A DNA stretch of 64,000 nucleotides from Lycium barbarum. Lineage: Eukaryota > Streptophyta > Magnoliopsida > Solanales > Solanaceae. The notes below the pieces were generated by a model. That model made no database searches, was not told the DNA's origin, and saw nothing but the letters and a program-made list of their open reading frames with translations. The position numbers were made by a program, and so were the translations under genes. Positions 47,202 through 57,292 of this stretch are shown here, piece after piece; the stretch's first letter is position 1, and the number at the start of each line of letters is the position of its first letter. The DNA lies in assembly GCF_019175385.1 (NCBI RefSeq), contig NC_083339.1, positions 51,916,596-51,980,595 on the forward strand, read 5' to 3'.

Positions 47202-48609
47202 TGTTGCGTCCAAACGCACACGCAAGTGTACGTGATCGTACAAGTAATATAGTGATTTTAGAAATTGGATGTCGAACCCACAGGGAGTTATGATTAACTG
47301 TCAACTAAATTAAACTATCCAAATTATCTATACAAGAGATGAAATTCGAAGATTGTGATTATAAACTAATTGAAGATAAAAGAGACAATTTGTGAACTTC
47401 AACAAAGAAAGAGCGGGTTTTTTATATTATCAATGAGATGAATGTTCCGGGGTTGTGGTTGGTTCACCAATCCTGTTGAGTTTTTGAACTATTTCCCTTT
47501 AATCCGAAATGCCGGTGATTGCTAATTTACCGGATTACTAACTCTCGTAGTATTCTCCCGAACTACTACTCGCCTATTCAAAACAGTTCGCCGCCTATAT
47601 TCCTATGGGATTGACTTGTTAAGAACGCAATTCGTTTATGGTATTTAATTGAACGCGGTGCCTAGGTATATTCCTATCCTAGCCACAAATCCTAGCCCAA
47701 CTATAGGGATAATCAGATCACGCCCTCTTTAATCCTTCTCTAATCTAACAACATCTTTCCCAAGCATGTATATTAGATAGTCAATAGAACCTAACTGTTG
47801 GCCAAACAATCAAGCAATTATGAACAGAATTAAAGAAGGAATCAAACTCAACAACTCGTATTAAGATAAGAAATAATCACCAACATCAATAATCATGGTT
47901 CACCACAACCCTAGAACGAGAAGTTTAGCTCCACATAGACATGGAGGAAAAGCAACAATTCATTCAAAGAAAATATAAAAACTAGTAATAAGGAGAAGAA
48001 AAGATAAAACCCAATAATCTCCGGCCTCCACGGCGGCTCCTCCTCTCTCTATGTCAAAAGTCGTTCATTCTAATGTAAAAACGGCTATTTATAGGCTAGG
48101 GCAAAATATGACATAAGTGGGCCCAATCCCGATCTAAATTGGACAACTGACGCCGCTTGTGCTTTGGTCATACATCGCATGGCCATCGCATGACTATGTC
48201 TGTGCATCCGCTGTGCTTCGCACAGCCAAAGCATAACAGGTCTGAGAATTAGAAAGGGGTATTTTGTGCGGTGGGTGTGCGGCGCATGACCAACGCATGG
48301 TCTGTCTGAGATTCAGGAATGGTGTTTTTGTGCGCTGGGTGTGCGGCGCATGACCAACGCATGAGACCCTTCAGTGGTCAGATTTTGCCTTCAATTGCTG
48401 GAACTTCCTTCGCAACGTTCAATCGATGTACACAGCCTCGGAATCACTCAAAACTGCCCGAAATACCCTTCGTTGGTCCTTGTTGTACCTATTCATATAA
48501 ACATATCAACATAAGCTCATATACAACAATTTGCATTCAAAACTGCGATGCAAGCGCTAAGAAGTAAAGTGTAAATGACACTAAATCTAGATATTTGTGC
48601 CAAATATCA
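47202..48609 (-). mobile_element. Solo LTR of another family (1408 bp), TSD AAGCT
   Basis: Plus strand TGTTGCGTCCAAACG...CCAAATATCA, with perfect AAGCT at 47197-47201 and 48610-48614. Minus orientation is inferred from a canonical CTATAAATAG TATA on the minus strand (about 48084-48095). Just upstream of the TATA (48130-48370) is a repeat cluster: a 64-bp-period direct repeat containing GGCGCATGACCAACGCATG (48241 and 48305) and the palindrome GCTGTGCTTCGCACAGC (48210-48226). No PBS or coding sequence, so solo LTR; a TRIM-like or LARD remnant is less likely. Confidence 0.83.
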
Positions 48610-49390
48610 AAGCTTACCTTGGTGGCAAGACTTACACTTTCCTTTTTGACTCCAGGGAAGAATACCCGCCCATTGACAGGTTTCACATCTTCAAAAAGGA
48701 CTAGGATCGATTGTGAATAACAACATTTCAATACCGATATCAACGTGTCATTTTAAATTTTTGGAGTTTTGGACGTCCACTCAGCCAATGTATCAAGGCA
48801 AGCCCTGGGACGTCTAGGCCGGGGTCTCAATACCTTGATACAATACTGTTTAGTGGAGAACCAGCTTTTGGTATCGTGATTATATCTTCCAGTAGTCTTT
48901 AAAAATTTTCTTTTGTAAAAATCTTCGTGCTCTGCAAAATGAAGAAACTTATCAGCGTAAAGAAACCTTTACTTGGGAAGGGCTTCGTTACCCTTTCGTA
49001 CACTCATTTTGAGCAGCTATTCATTGATGCTTCTTCTTCCCTCGGCTCGTTGTCATTACCTTGTTTTAAACATTCTAGCAAACGAGTTGGTGTAAAATAT
49101 TCATGCCTATTTGTTCCTGCATTCACAGAAGAATTTGTCAGTTTTCTATATGGTTGATCGCTCTCCCTGCGTATGGACTTCCTCTGTTCATATCGGCATG
49201 AAAGGATGCTCATTTTCCTTAAAATCTTTTTTTTCTAGCAGAGCTAAGAAAAGTTCTTGTGCGATGATTTTTTTTTGAAAATATATGCATATACGTTTTG
49301 AAAAATAATATTTTATATACACTCTTTTAATGTCATGACATTAGTTACTCAAGGAAGGTCTCCTGTCTCTTCTTCTTCTTCTCGACTCGT

Positions 49391-49688
49391 GAAAATTTTC
49401 GAATCCTTTTCGAAAATTTCGCCCCAGTTTTTCAAAAATTTTGCCCCAGTTTTTATACGTCTTTATACCAACTCGAGTTTCGCTATGTTGATGGAATTTT
49501 TGAGACCCTCTCAAAAAAATTTCCCCAGTGTAAGCGTGTACTTGTCATTTCTTGATTTCGCCGCTTGAGGAATTTTTGAGATCCTTCTAAAAAATTCTGC
49601 CCTAGTGTAGAAATTTTAATCAGTCAGTTCCTTAGAACTGATATACTTAAAGAATTTTTTAGGTCCTCTCAAAAATTCTGCCCCAGTT
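49391..49688. repeat. Hairpin repeat with GCCCCAGT tail, about 4 units
   Basis: Units at 49391-49428, 49493-49530, 49569-49607 and 49651-49688, plus a half unit at 49431-49450. Each is an inverted repeat (for example TTTTTGAGA/TCTCAAAAA) followed by AATTYYGCCCCAGT or a close variant. Confidence 0.8.
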
Positions 49689-49770
49689 TCCTTGTGGGGT
49701 TACCTTTATTTTTTCTTGCTAAATCATTTTTGAGGTTTCCTAAGGTTTATTGGAAATTGTTTTTGGAATG

Positions 49771-50018
49771 ACCGAGCTCGGGAGAGCGCCTACGTATCCC
49801 GTTTCGGGAATCAGGTCAAAACATAGTTCAGGGAAAACACAATAGAATTTTCTAGTGAAACCAAACTCAAAAGAGCGCCTACATATCCCAGATGGGAATC
49901 AGGTCATAACGTAGTTTAGAATACGTAATTTTGTATTTTTTGGTTAAAGCGACCGAGCTTGGAAACGCCTACGTATCGCCTTATAAGTATATGGAATCAG
50001 GTCCTTGCGTAGTTCGTA
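49771..50018. repeat. Stem-loop repeat GCCTACRTATC...GGAATCAGGTC, 3 units
   Basis: Units 49771-49830, 49860-49918 and 49952-50018. Constant flanks GCGCCTACGTATC and GGAATCAGGTC...GTAGTT; hairpin stems differ (TCCCG/CGGGA, TCCCA/TGGGA). Spacing about 90 bp. Confidence 0.85.
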
Positions 50019-50130
50019 CATGATTTTTGATTTGGTTTTTCTAAGAAATGCAAAATTACAAGCAAAGGGAATGAAACTAAAGAAAAACCTATACTATGGA
50101 AACTCTAAATCCTCGCAGTTGTCTTCTTCT

Positions 50131-51300
50131 TTACATGTAGTATCTCTTGATGGCATCTGAATTTATTGCTTTTGGCCACTCTTGACCATTTATTTCAGCA
50201 AGTACTACGGCTCCTTCTGATAGTACTTTTCTCACCATATAGGGCCCTTTCCAGTTTGGTGCGAACTTTCCTTTGTATTCTTCTTGATTAGGGAATATTC
50301 GTTTGAGTACCAATTGCCCGATTTGAAACACCCTAGTTCTCACATATTTGTTGAAAGCTCGCGCTATTCTTTGTTGGTATAGTTGACCATGGCAAACAGC
50401 AATCATCCTCTTTTCATCTATCAGAGCCAGTTGCTCATACCTCTTGTGGATCCATTCCGCATCGTCCAACTCAGCTTCTTATATTATCCGAAGTGAAGGG
50501 ATTTCTACTTCAGCTGGTAATACTGCTTTAGTGCCATGCACCAACAGGTACGGAGTGGCTCCAGTTGAAGTCCTGGCAGTAGTACGGTATCCCAGTAATG
50601 CATAAGGTAATTGTTCATGCCATTCTTTGTAGTTATCAATAATCTTTCGGAGGATTTTCTTGATGTTTTTGTTGGCGACTTTTACAACCCCATTCATTTG
50701 TGGTCAGTATGCGGTTGAATTCTTGTGGGTGATTCAGAACTGTGCACAAATGTCTTTTATCAAGTGGCTATTCAGATTAGCCCCATTGTTTGTTATGATT
50801 GATTCTGGAATGCCAAACCGACATATGATGTTGTTGCGCACAAAATCTGTGACCACTTTCTTGGTTACTGATGAATAAGATGCTGCTTCCACCCACTTGG
50901 TGAAGTAGTCTATGGCGACCAAAATGAAGCAGTGTTTGTTTGACGCAGCTTGCTCAATTGGCCCTATGACATCTATGCCCCAAGCGGCGAATGGCCAAGG
51001 TAACGTCATAGCGTTCAGTTATGTTGGAGGAACATTTATCAAATCTCTGTGAATTTGACATTTGTGTCATTTCTAGACAAACTTGTTACAATAATTCTCT
51101 ATGGTCATCCAGTAGTACCCTGTTCTTAAGATTTAATTCACCGATATGAACCCATTCATGTGAGGTCCGCAGGTTCCAGCATGCACTTCTTCAATCAATT
51201 TTGTAGCTTCGACAGAGTCAATACATATAAGCAATCCAAAATCTGGAGTTCTTTTATACAGGATATTCTTGTTGAGGAAGAAATCATTTGCTAACTTCCT
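50131..51300 (-). pseudogene. Tat-lineage integrase (broken)
   Basis: Minus-strand frames 51009-50734, 50697-50479 and 50469-50131 together read as the integrase catalytic core and C-terminal part of a Tat-lineage Ty3/gypsy polyprotein. The first catalytic Asp is present (G-I-D-V-I-G-P). At the second position T-D-N-G has become T-N-N-G (codon 50788-50790), and the expected Glu is Lys in N-G-V-V-K (50680-50682). Stops and shifts separate the frames; the zinc-binding HHCC region (51020-51300) is barely readable. The C-terminal end (K-R-Y-Y-M, stop at 50131) is intact. It is inactive. Confidence 0.82.
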
Positions 51301-51310
51301 GATAGTTTTC

Positions 51311-51946
51311 TTATGATAGATTTGTGATTCCTTTGGGATATTCTCCTTTCTCTAAGTACACTTTGATGACAGTGTACCAAGGTTTTCCATCAGTCTCTGC
51401 CTCTACAAAAACACAGTGGGCTGGTTGATCACTGATTTCAATTTTGACAGGATCAATGTATCTACTGCCGGGATGCTGAATCATAGATGCTATTGTTGCC
51501 AACGCATCAGCAAACTCATTTTGGGTTTTTGGTATGTGTTTGAACATGACCTCTCAGAACCGATCTGCCAATCTTTGCACAAGTCCAATATACGGTATGA
51601 TTTTTTCGTTCTTGGTGGCCCACTCTCCTCGAACCTGATGAATTAGTAAATTCGAATTGTCGATTACCTGAAGTTCTTTCACATCTATGTCGAGGGCTAA
51701 ACATAGACCCAAGATACAGGCTTTGTATTTAGCCATGTTGTTGGTGCAACTAAAACTCAACTTGGCCGCCACTGGATGATATTGGCCCGAGTTTGAAACC
51801 AAGACGACTCCGATTCCTGATCCTTTAAATTTGACCGCTCTATTAAAGTATACTTTCCATCCCGACTCATCTTCACTTTCTTCGCCTTCAATTGTCATTA
51901 CATCTTGATCTGGGGAAGTAAGTCCATAAAGGTACGGGATTGTCAT
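51311..51946 (-). pseudogene. Archaeal-type RNase H (aRH) of the Tat-lineage element
   Basis: Frame 51946-51554 (W-K-V-Y-F-N-R-A-V near residue 31, S-G-I-G-V-V-L, then the N-N-M-A-K-Y-K-A and V-I-D-N-S-N-L segments) and the following frame 51547-51311 (F-A-D-A-L-A-T-I-A-S-M) match the extra RNase H domain that Tat-lineage elements carry between RH and integrase. Several catalytic acidic positions look replaced (D to N in Y-F-N-R-A, E to K in K-Y-K-A, D to N in D-N-S-N). A stop separates the two frames. Confidence 0.78.
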
Positions 51947-51959
51947 CTACCAGGCTTCC

Positions 51960-52541
51960 TGCCAGTAGATCTGCCAATGCTTGCCCTTTAACTGCTTTAT
52001 GCGCGACGTATTGAATGTCGAACTCACTTAACAACATTTTCCATTTGGCCAACTTCCGTATGGGCATAGGCTAGTGAAAGATGTACCTTAGTGGATCCAT
52101 TCTTGAGATCAAATGAGTCGTATAAGTAGCCATATAATGTTTCAATTTTTGAGACACCCAAGTCAAAGTGCAACATGTCTTTTCCACCAAGGAATACCTA
52201 GATTCACAGGATGTGAACTTCTTGTTGATGTAATAGATGGCTCTCTCTTTCTTGCCTATTTCGTCATTTTATGCCAACATGCATCCAAAGGTATTTTCTG
52301 ATACTGACATGTATAGCAGCAAAGGACTTCCTGGCCTCAGCGGGACCAAAACAGGTGGATTTGACAAGTATCTCTTAATTGTGTCAAAGGCTTTCTGACA
52401 GTCCTCTATCCATTTAGTTGGAGCATCTCTCTTGATAAGTTTGAGGATTGGCTCTATGATCACTGTGGACTGGCGGATGAAGCATCCGATGTAATTCAAC
52501 CTTCCTAAGAAACTCATGACCTCTTCTTTGTTTTTGGCGGT
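51960..52541 (-). pseudogene. RT end and RNase H of Tat-lineage pol, left side of the insertion
   Basis: Minus frame from 52541 leftwards (K-N-K-E-E-V-M-S-F-L-G-R-L-N-Y-I, later P-G-S-P-L-L-L-Y-M-S-V-S) is the RT connection and Ty3-type RNase H start. It is interrupted by a stop near 52269. The remainder to about 51960 is readable in pieces. The frame begins exactly at the insertion site of the 52542-62028 element and continues on its other side at 62029. Confidence 0.82.
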
Positions 52542-55500
52542 TGTCACGACCCAGCCCCGTGGGCCGCGACTGGTGCCCTTCCGGGACACCCCAAACGAAC
52601 TCACACCCAGATCATCGTAATCAGACTCGACCAAACTCAACGTACGTTATTCGAACTCAACATCGTAATCAGATCTCTACCGAACACTTATCCTAAGCAG
52701 TCGCCCGTACAGATCAGACAAATCGCAAATCAGAAAGGAGGCGGAATATACATCGCCAAATTTCACACACACACATCAGAAGGGTGGCGGAATGCACATC
52801 GCCCCCAAGTACATACACATACATACAAACTCAGAGGCCGACTTGGCCATAGCAGCGTACGGGCCGCTTAAGAATGCAAAACAGACTCACATGCAAACAC
52901 ACCGGACCCACGACCCACAAATCTGACTACAGGCCTCTAGACAAAGCAGAACATATGCACATATGACGGGACAGGGCCCCGCCGTACCCACACATCCACA
53001 AATGTACAAAATACAGACACAACAAAAGACTTGTACCAAAGTAGGCTCCGGATCAAAGGGGAGCTCTCCAACACAGCAGAATGAGTAGCCTAAACTGGAG
53101 GACCACCCAAACGAGCTTCTGTACCTGCGGGCATAAAACACAGCCCCCGAAGAAACGGGGGTCAGTACGGGAGAAGTACTGAGTATGTAAAGCAGAAGGT
53201 ACAGAAATCACAAACACAGCTGGAGTCAGAAAGAACAAACACACCGACATCGCAAACAAAGCAAACCTGTGCGGGAGGCGAACGTACAAATGCAAATCAA
53301 ATCATGTATAGGGTTTAGGAACGTGGTCACCCCCCGACGCTGGTGCCACAACACATCATAACTCCAGAAGTTTTCAAATTTCCGTACAATCTCCAAACAC
53401 ATCATATCACACACACATCACATCATCAGAACATATCAAATGCCATATCACATCATAACTCCATAAACGGTAACCGGCCCTATGGCGAGGCCTCGGAAAC
53501 CGTAACACATCATAACTCCCGAATATATTGTAGCGCGCACGATCACAAAGTCGGCCCGGGTACCGACGAACGAAGTCATAGCAGACAGCACGAACAGAGT
53601 AGTGCAGAAACCATATGGATATCAAAAATACTTTGTCGGACTCAACATATAGTTTACATGTAGGTATAAACTGACGCCAGAAGGCTCGGAGTAGGAATCA
53701 GATTGATCAAAGTATGCGTATAAAAGTTACGAAGTTCCAAACTGTCAAATTCGCAAGAAAAACTGTTCAGAAGTCGTTTTCCGAAAATCTCACATCATTC
53801 AAAGTACAGAATGTACGTTAATGGCATAGGAAGTTTCAAACACATCCTTGAGTCATAAACAGAAGATTGCGAATCATAACAGACACAAGCGAATCAAACA
53901 AACCAAATAAGGGGAGCCTCGGGGCTCGCGGGCCCACCTCGGGTCAAATTGAGGCGGCGGACACAAATCACAGACTTTCGGCTCCATAGAGCCATCTACG
54001 AAAGTTTCGAAGGGTTTCGGACACAACAACACAAGTTATGGAGGTACGAACATTCTTTTAACCAAAAGTGACAAAAAAGGGTTCAATCGCGCTGAGTGAA
54101 TAGTGCTCGAACTTGAACTTCGATTTCCAAGAGCAGGGTTATTCCCGAGATTCCGAAATTTTCCTAGTGGGTCTACGACATGCCAAAAGAATGAGAGGTA
54201 GGCTTTACATACCTGGTTGGCGCCTTACGCTCCTCAAATCGCAATTCCCGTTTCGTCCAGAAACTGCAAATGGTCACTTTTACCAGTTACTATTCATGAG
54301 AATTAACATTTTAGTCTTTGGGCTATATTTGGCTACCGAAATTTCGGCAGCCCTTCCCCTATAAATCTAGCACCCCCGAGACTTGGCTCGGCTCAAAATA
54401 TAACAACATCAACAGCCCAAACATCAATACACAATACGAATCACAATCAAACACACTAACTTCACAATTGCACCTTATTTCATAAGTTGGTAATCCTATT
54501 TCCAAACTCCACAATTTCAACTCATATCCACATTATTGTATTCATTCATTCAAGATTATTCCATTACATAACAAACAAGTTCCAAACCATTTACCAAGTT
54601 TTCCCAAAATCCATTACTTTCCATTTTTCATTCAACACACCAAAAGTTACGACGAACGTTCTAACTTGCGTCGTTTCATTCCAAATTCGTTATCATCAAC
54701 CATAAATCTTATTTAAGGTCTTTAGTGTCATATATATACTATGATATACACAAATATACCAAAGGTATACACTTTCCGATAACGTCCGAAATTATTTTCT
54801 AACACCAACTCAATTCCTTAATCAATCCTTTACAACATAATGACCACAACAACACATTATTCAAACTAAACAAGATAAAATTCTTATGCCTTGCACTACA
54901 TGGGACTCACGGCCAAACACACCCTTTTATATACACACACACCATGCACAAACACAACCTCATCCCACAATCTTCACACTAATCCAATCACTAACACATA
55001 TATATCCATTTCATAACATTAAAACATAAAAATCTTACCTTTTTCTTGAATTTCCGATTTGCCGCAAACGAGCACCTTACGCCAATCTAATTATACCACC
55101 ACGAAGAGCACCTCGAACTCATCAATCATTCCAAAAGAGACTAGGTGATTGGATTAGAAACAAGCCACGAAATTTTTTTTTTCTTTCTCTTTCTTTTTCG
55201 GCCGAGAGCACCTTCAATGGTGTTCTTGAGATTTTTTTTTTTTTGATCTTGATAAAGCTAACATATATCATATATATCCACTCCTAGGTCATGTGCATAG
55301 CACATGACCTTAATAAATGGACTTGGACTTGCTCCCTTGGGCCGGCCAATTCACTTCCTTTGGGCCTCAATTTTTGTATTCCATTTTCTTAGCCCAATTC
55401 ATAAAATGTCCCGTTTTGTAATTCCCGAAACTAATTTCCGAAGTTCCAAATTTACCCTCGGCCTTCCCCGACGTCTTAACATTAATAACTCCATAACCAA

Positions 55501-55594
55501 CATATTCATATTCACCAAAATCAAAATATTTCCTCAACACACAAGTCTTCTTTATTTCTTGATTTCCCGTTATACGAAAATACGGGACATAACA
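52542..55594 (-). repeat. 3' LTR of the gag-only element (3053 bp)
   Basis: Minus strand TGTTATGTCCCG...GGGTCGTGACA. It has the conserved core (53122-53192), a TATA at about 55262-55280 and the inverted repeat with arms GGTCATGTGC/GCACATGACC at 55287-55309. Also CGGCCCTATGGCGAGGCC-type hairpin repeats (53475-53580). Same-size partner at 58976. Confidence 0.97.
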
Positions 55595-55610
55595 TTCTCC
55601 CCCCCTTTAG
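55595..55610 (-). promoter_or_regulatory. Polypurine tract
   Basis: Minus strand CTAAAGGGGGGGAGAA lies directly before the 3' LTR. Immediately upstream is a perfect inverted repeat AACATTCG-TCCT-CGAATGTT (55612-55631). Confidence 0.93.
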
Positions 55611-55939
55611 AACATTCGTCCTCGAATGTTGAATCGACCTCAAGGGTGTCGTACTACTCCGGGAGGGTTCTCTTGATAGGTCCTTTATTGATTTCTCCGA
55701 CATGTCTTCTTTACCAATACTAGGGTAGATTTTTCACATCACTGACCCAAATACCTTCATAATACATTTTCTCATACTCTACGTAATCACCGAACTCTGC
55801 ACTATATTCTCGTAAGGGACGGACGCTTTCCAGACATCATCGTCAATATCATCTTCTTTTCACACTCCTGAGTTTCCTTACCACATCGTCGTAATCTCAC
55901 TTTACTTCATATCAGACACTTCATGCCCAACGGATTCAG

Positions 55940-56450
55940 AACTAAAACCGAACGGATTCATAATCGGAAGCAGACATACTCAACTATAGCGGTTGGATTC
56001 GTACTCAACATCGAAGGTACGGAAGCATATCAGACACATCTGAGATCGGAGTCAGACGTATAAAGCCGTATCAAACGAACTCGTAGGCAGAATCAGACAC
56101 ACTAAGATATACCAAACAGATTCACAATCAAAGCCAGTCGTACGGAATCATATCGAACAAACCCGAATTCAGAAGCAAACATACAGAGTGGTTTCATACC
56201 GAATCGTGATCAGACAAACCGAAGGGTATCAAACACACACGCGGTCAAAATCAAACGCATCGAAGCATGTCAGACGGATTTATATCCAGAGTCAGACCCA
56301 CAGAGGTGCGCCAGACAGAAACGGATTCGGAATCAAAGCGCACAAAAGGTTCATCGGACGGGAACCTAGTCGAGCGCAGAAGTACAGAGGTGTACTAGGT
56401 AGAGCCTCATCGGAATCGGAAGTGCAGAAGCACCACAGATGGGATGTCAA
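55940..56450. repeat. 41-bp-period degenerate tandem array, about 12 units
   Basis: Taking the GAAGCATATCAGAC-like anchor, units start at 55980, 56021, 56062, 56103, 56144, 56185, 56220, 56261, 56302, 56343, 56386 and 56426, so spacing is 41 bp in nearly every step (exceptions 35, 43 and 40). Recurrent words are GTCAGACATAC, ATATCAGAC and CGGATTC. Units are strongly diverged, so the array is older than the insertion. It lies where pol would be. The ORF at 56188-56475 crosses it and is probably fortuitous. Confidence 0.85.
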
Positions 56451-56917
56451 TTTAGAATCAAATCATTCATATTAAAGCTCCAATAATTCATGAGAATGCC
56501 CCTTGATTTGCAAACTCATTCACCAAGTCGTCACACAATTTACCTTGCGTCTTACGTATCGATTCCTTCAAATTTCCAATTACTCACACTGCTTATCTTT
56601 TCTTTATCACAACATTAGTCGCCGGGCTCAGCTCTTAGCCCTCCTAGGCACCAAATGAGAATCATACACACACATACACATACATATACACCTACACACG
56701 TTTACTCATACCTTACCGGCGAACATCTCTGGCTGTTATTCAAATTCGTTCAATTTCCCAAGAGGTGTTGTATCCTTTCCTTTTCGCCCATTTAGTCCGC
56801 CTCGTTCCGCGCGACTCTCGAAAGGGCACTAATTATTCTCCACACATTCTATTCACCTTTGGTTACCCCAAATTCCCATTTACGTTAATCATACTTACAC
56901 TTGTGCAAAATTTTGCG
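56451..56917 (-). other. Non-coding interior of the gag-only element
   Basis: No ORF on the element's strand and no pol homology seen. A CA/TA-rich run lies at 56668-56700. Confidence 0.5.
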
Positions 56918-57021
56918 TTACTTCCCAGGGGGTCACCCATCCCAGAATTGCTCTGGCTTGAGCACGCTTAACCCTGAAACTTTTACACATTTTGACGCGT
57001 TAGGGCTGATATAATTTCGCC
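56918..57021 (-). ncRNA. 5S rRNA-like sequence inside the retrotransposon
   Basis: Read on the minus strand, the segment follows plant 5S rRNA in order. A 5' part GCGAAATTATATCAGCCCTAA is like 5S GCGATCATACCAGCACTAA. A diverged middle follows, then GGTTAAGCGTGCT (A box, 56961-56973) and CCAGAGCAATTCTGGGATG. Last is GGGTGACCCCCTGGGAAGT (C box, about 56920-56938). The A-box and C-box regions are the best conserved, as in 5S-derived elements such as Cassandra LTRs and SINE3. It is not a functional 5S gene: the middle is rewritten and the 3' end differs. The known function of these boxes is TFIIIA/TFIIIC binding for Pol III; whether this copy is transcribed is unknown. Confidence 0.8.
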
Positions 57022-57292
57022 AACTGCCTCGCACGACCTTTGCCACGTAATTTTAGGCCAAACGGGGTCTTAGCAAATTTTTTTTGAAAATTTTTCGTAG
57101 CGGGTCCCACTCTAACCCAAAGAGGTCGTTTGCTTTTCTGGCTGTGAGGTCTATCGTTCTAGTCTTCCAAATCCCATATTTTATTCCCCCACATGTACAG
57201 ATAACTGCCTCGGATATTTTCATTAATTCGGATTCTTACCTTACCTTTACTGACACACACAAAAGTATATCGCATAATACTGAGGTACAAAC

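Larger units (their letters stand above)
48610..50130 (-). other. 3' untranslated region of the Tat-lineage element (right part)
   Basis: Lies between the stop of pol (50131) and the solo LTR. No coding frame on the element's strand. It is dominated by two groups of hairpin repeats (49391-49688 and 49771-50018). Confidence 0.6.

Noticed and set aside
56918..57021. Functional 5S rRNA gene
   Set aside because: The middle third and the 3' end do not match 5S rRNA, and it is embedded in a retrotransposon; called 5S-like only.
56750..57120. Nested Cassandra TRIM as source of the 5S-like segment
   Set aside because: No TG...CA LTR ends, no second LTR, PBS or TSD found around it; remains possible as an ancient origin.
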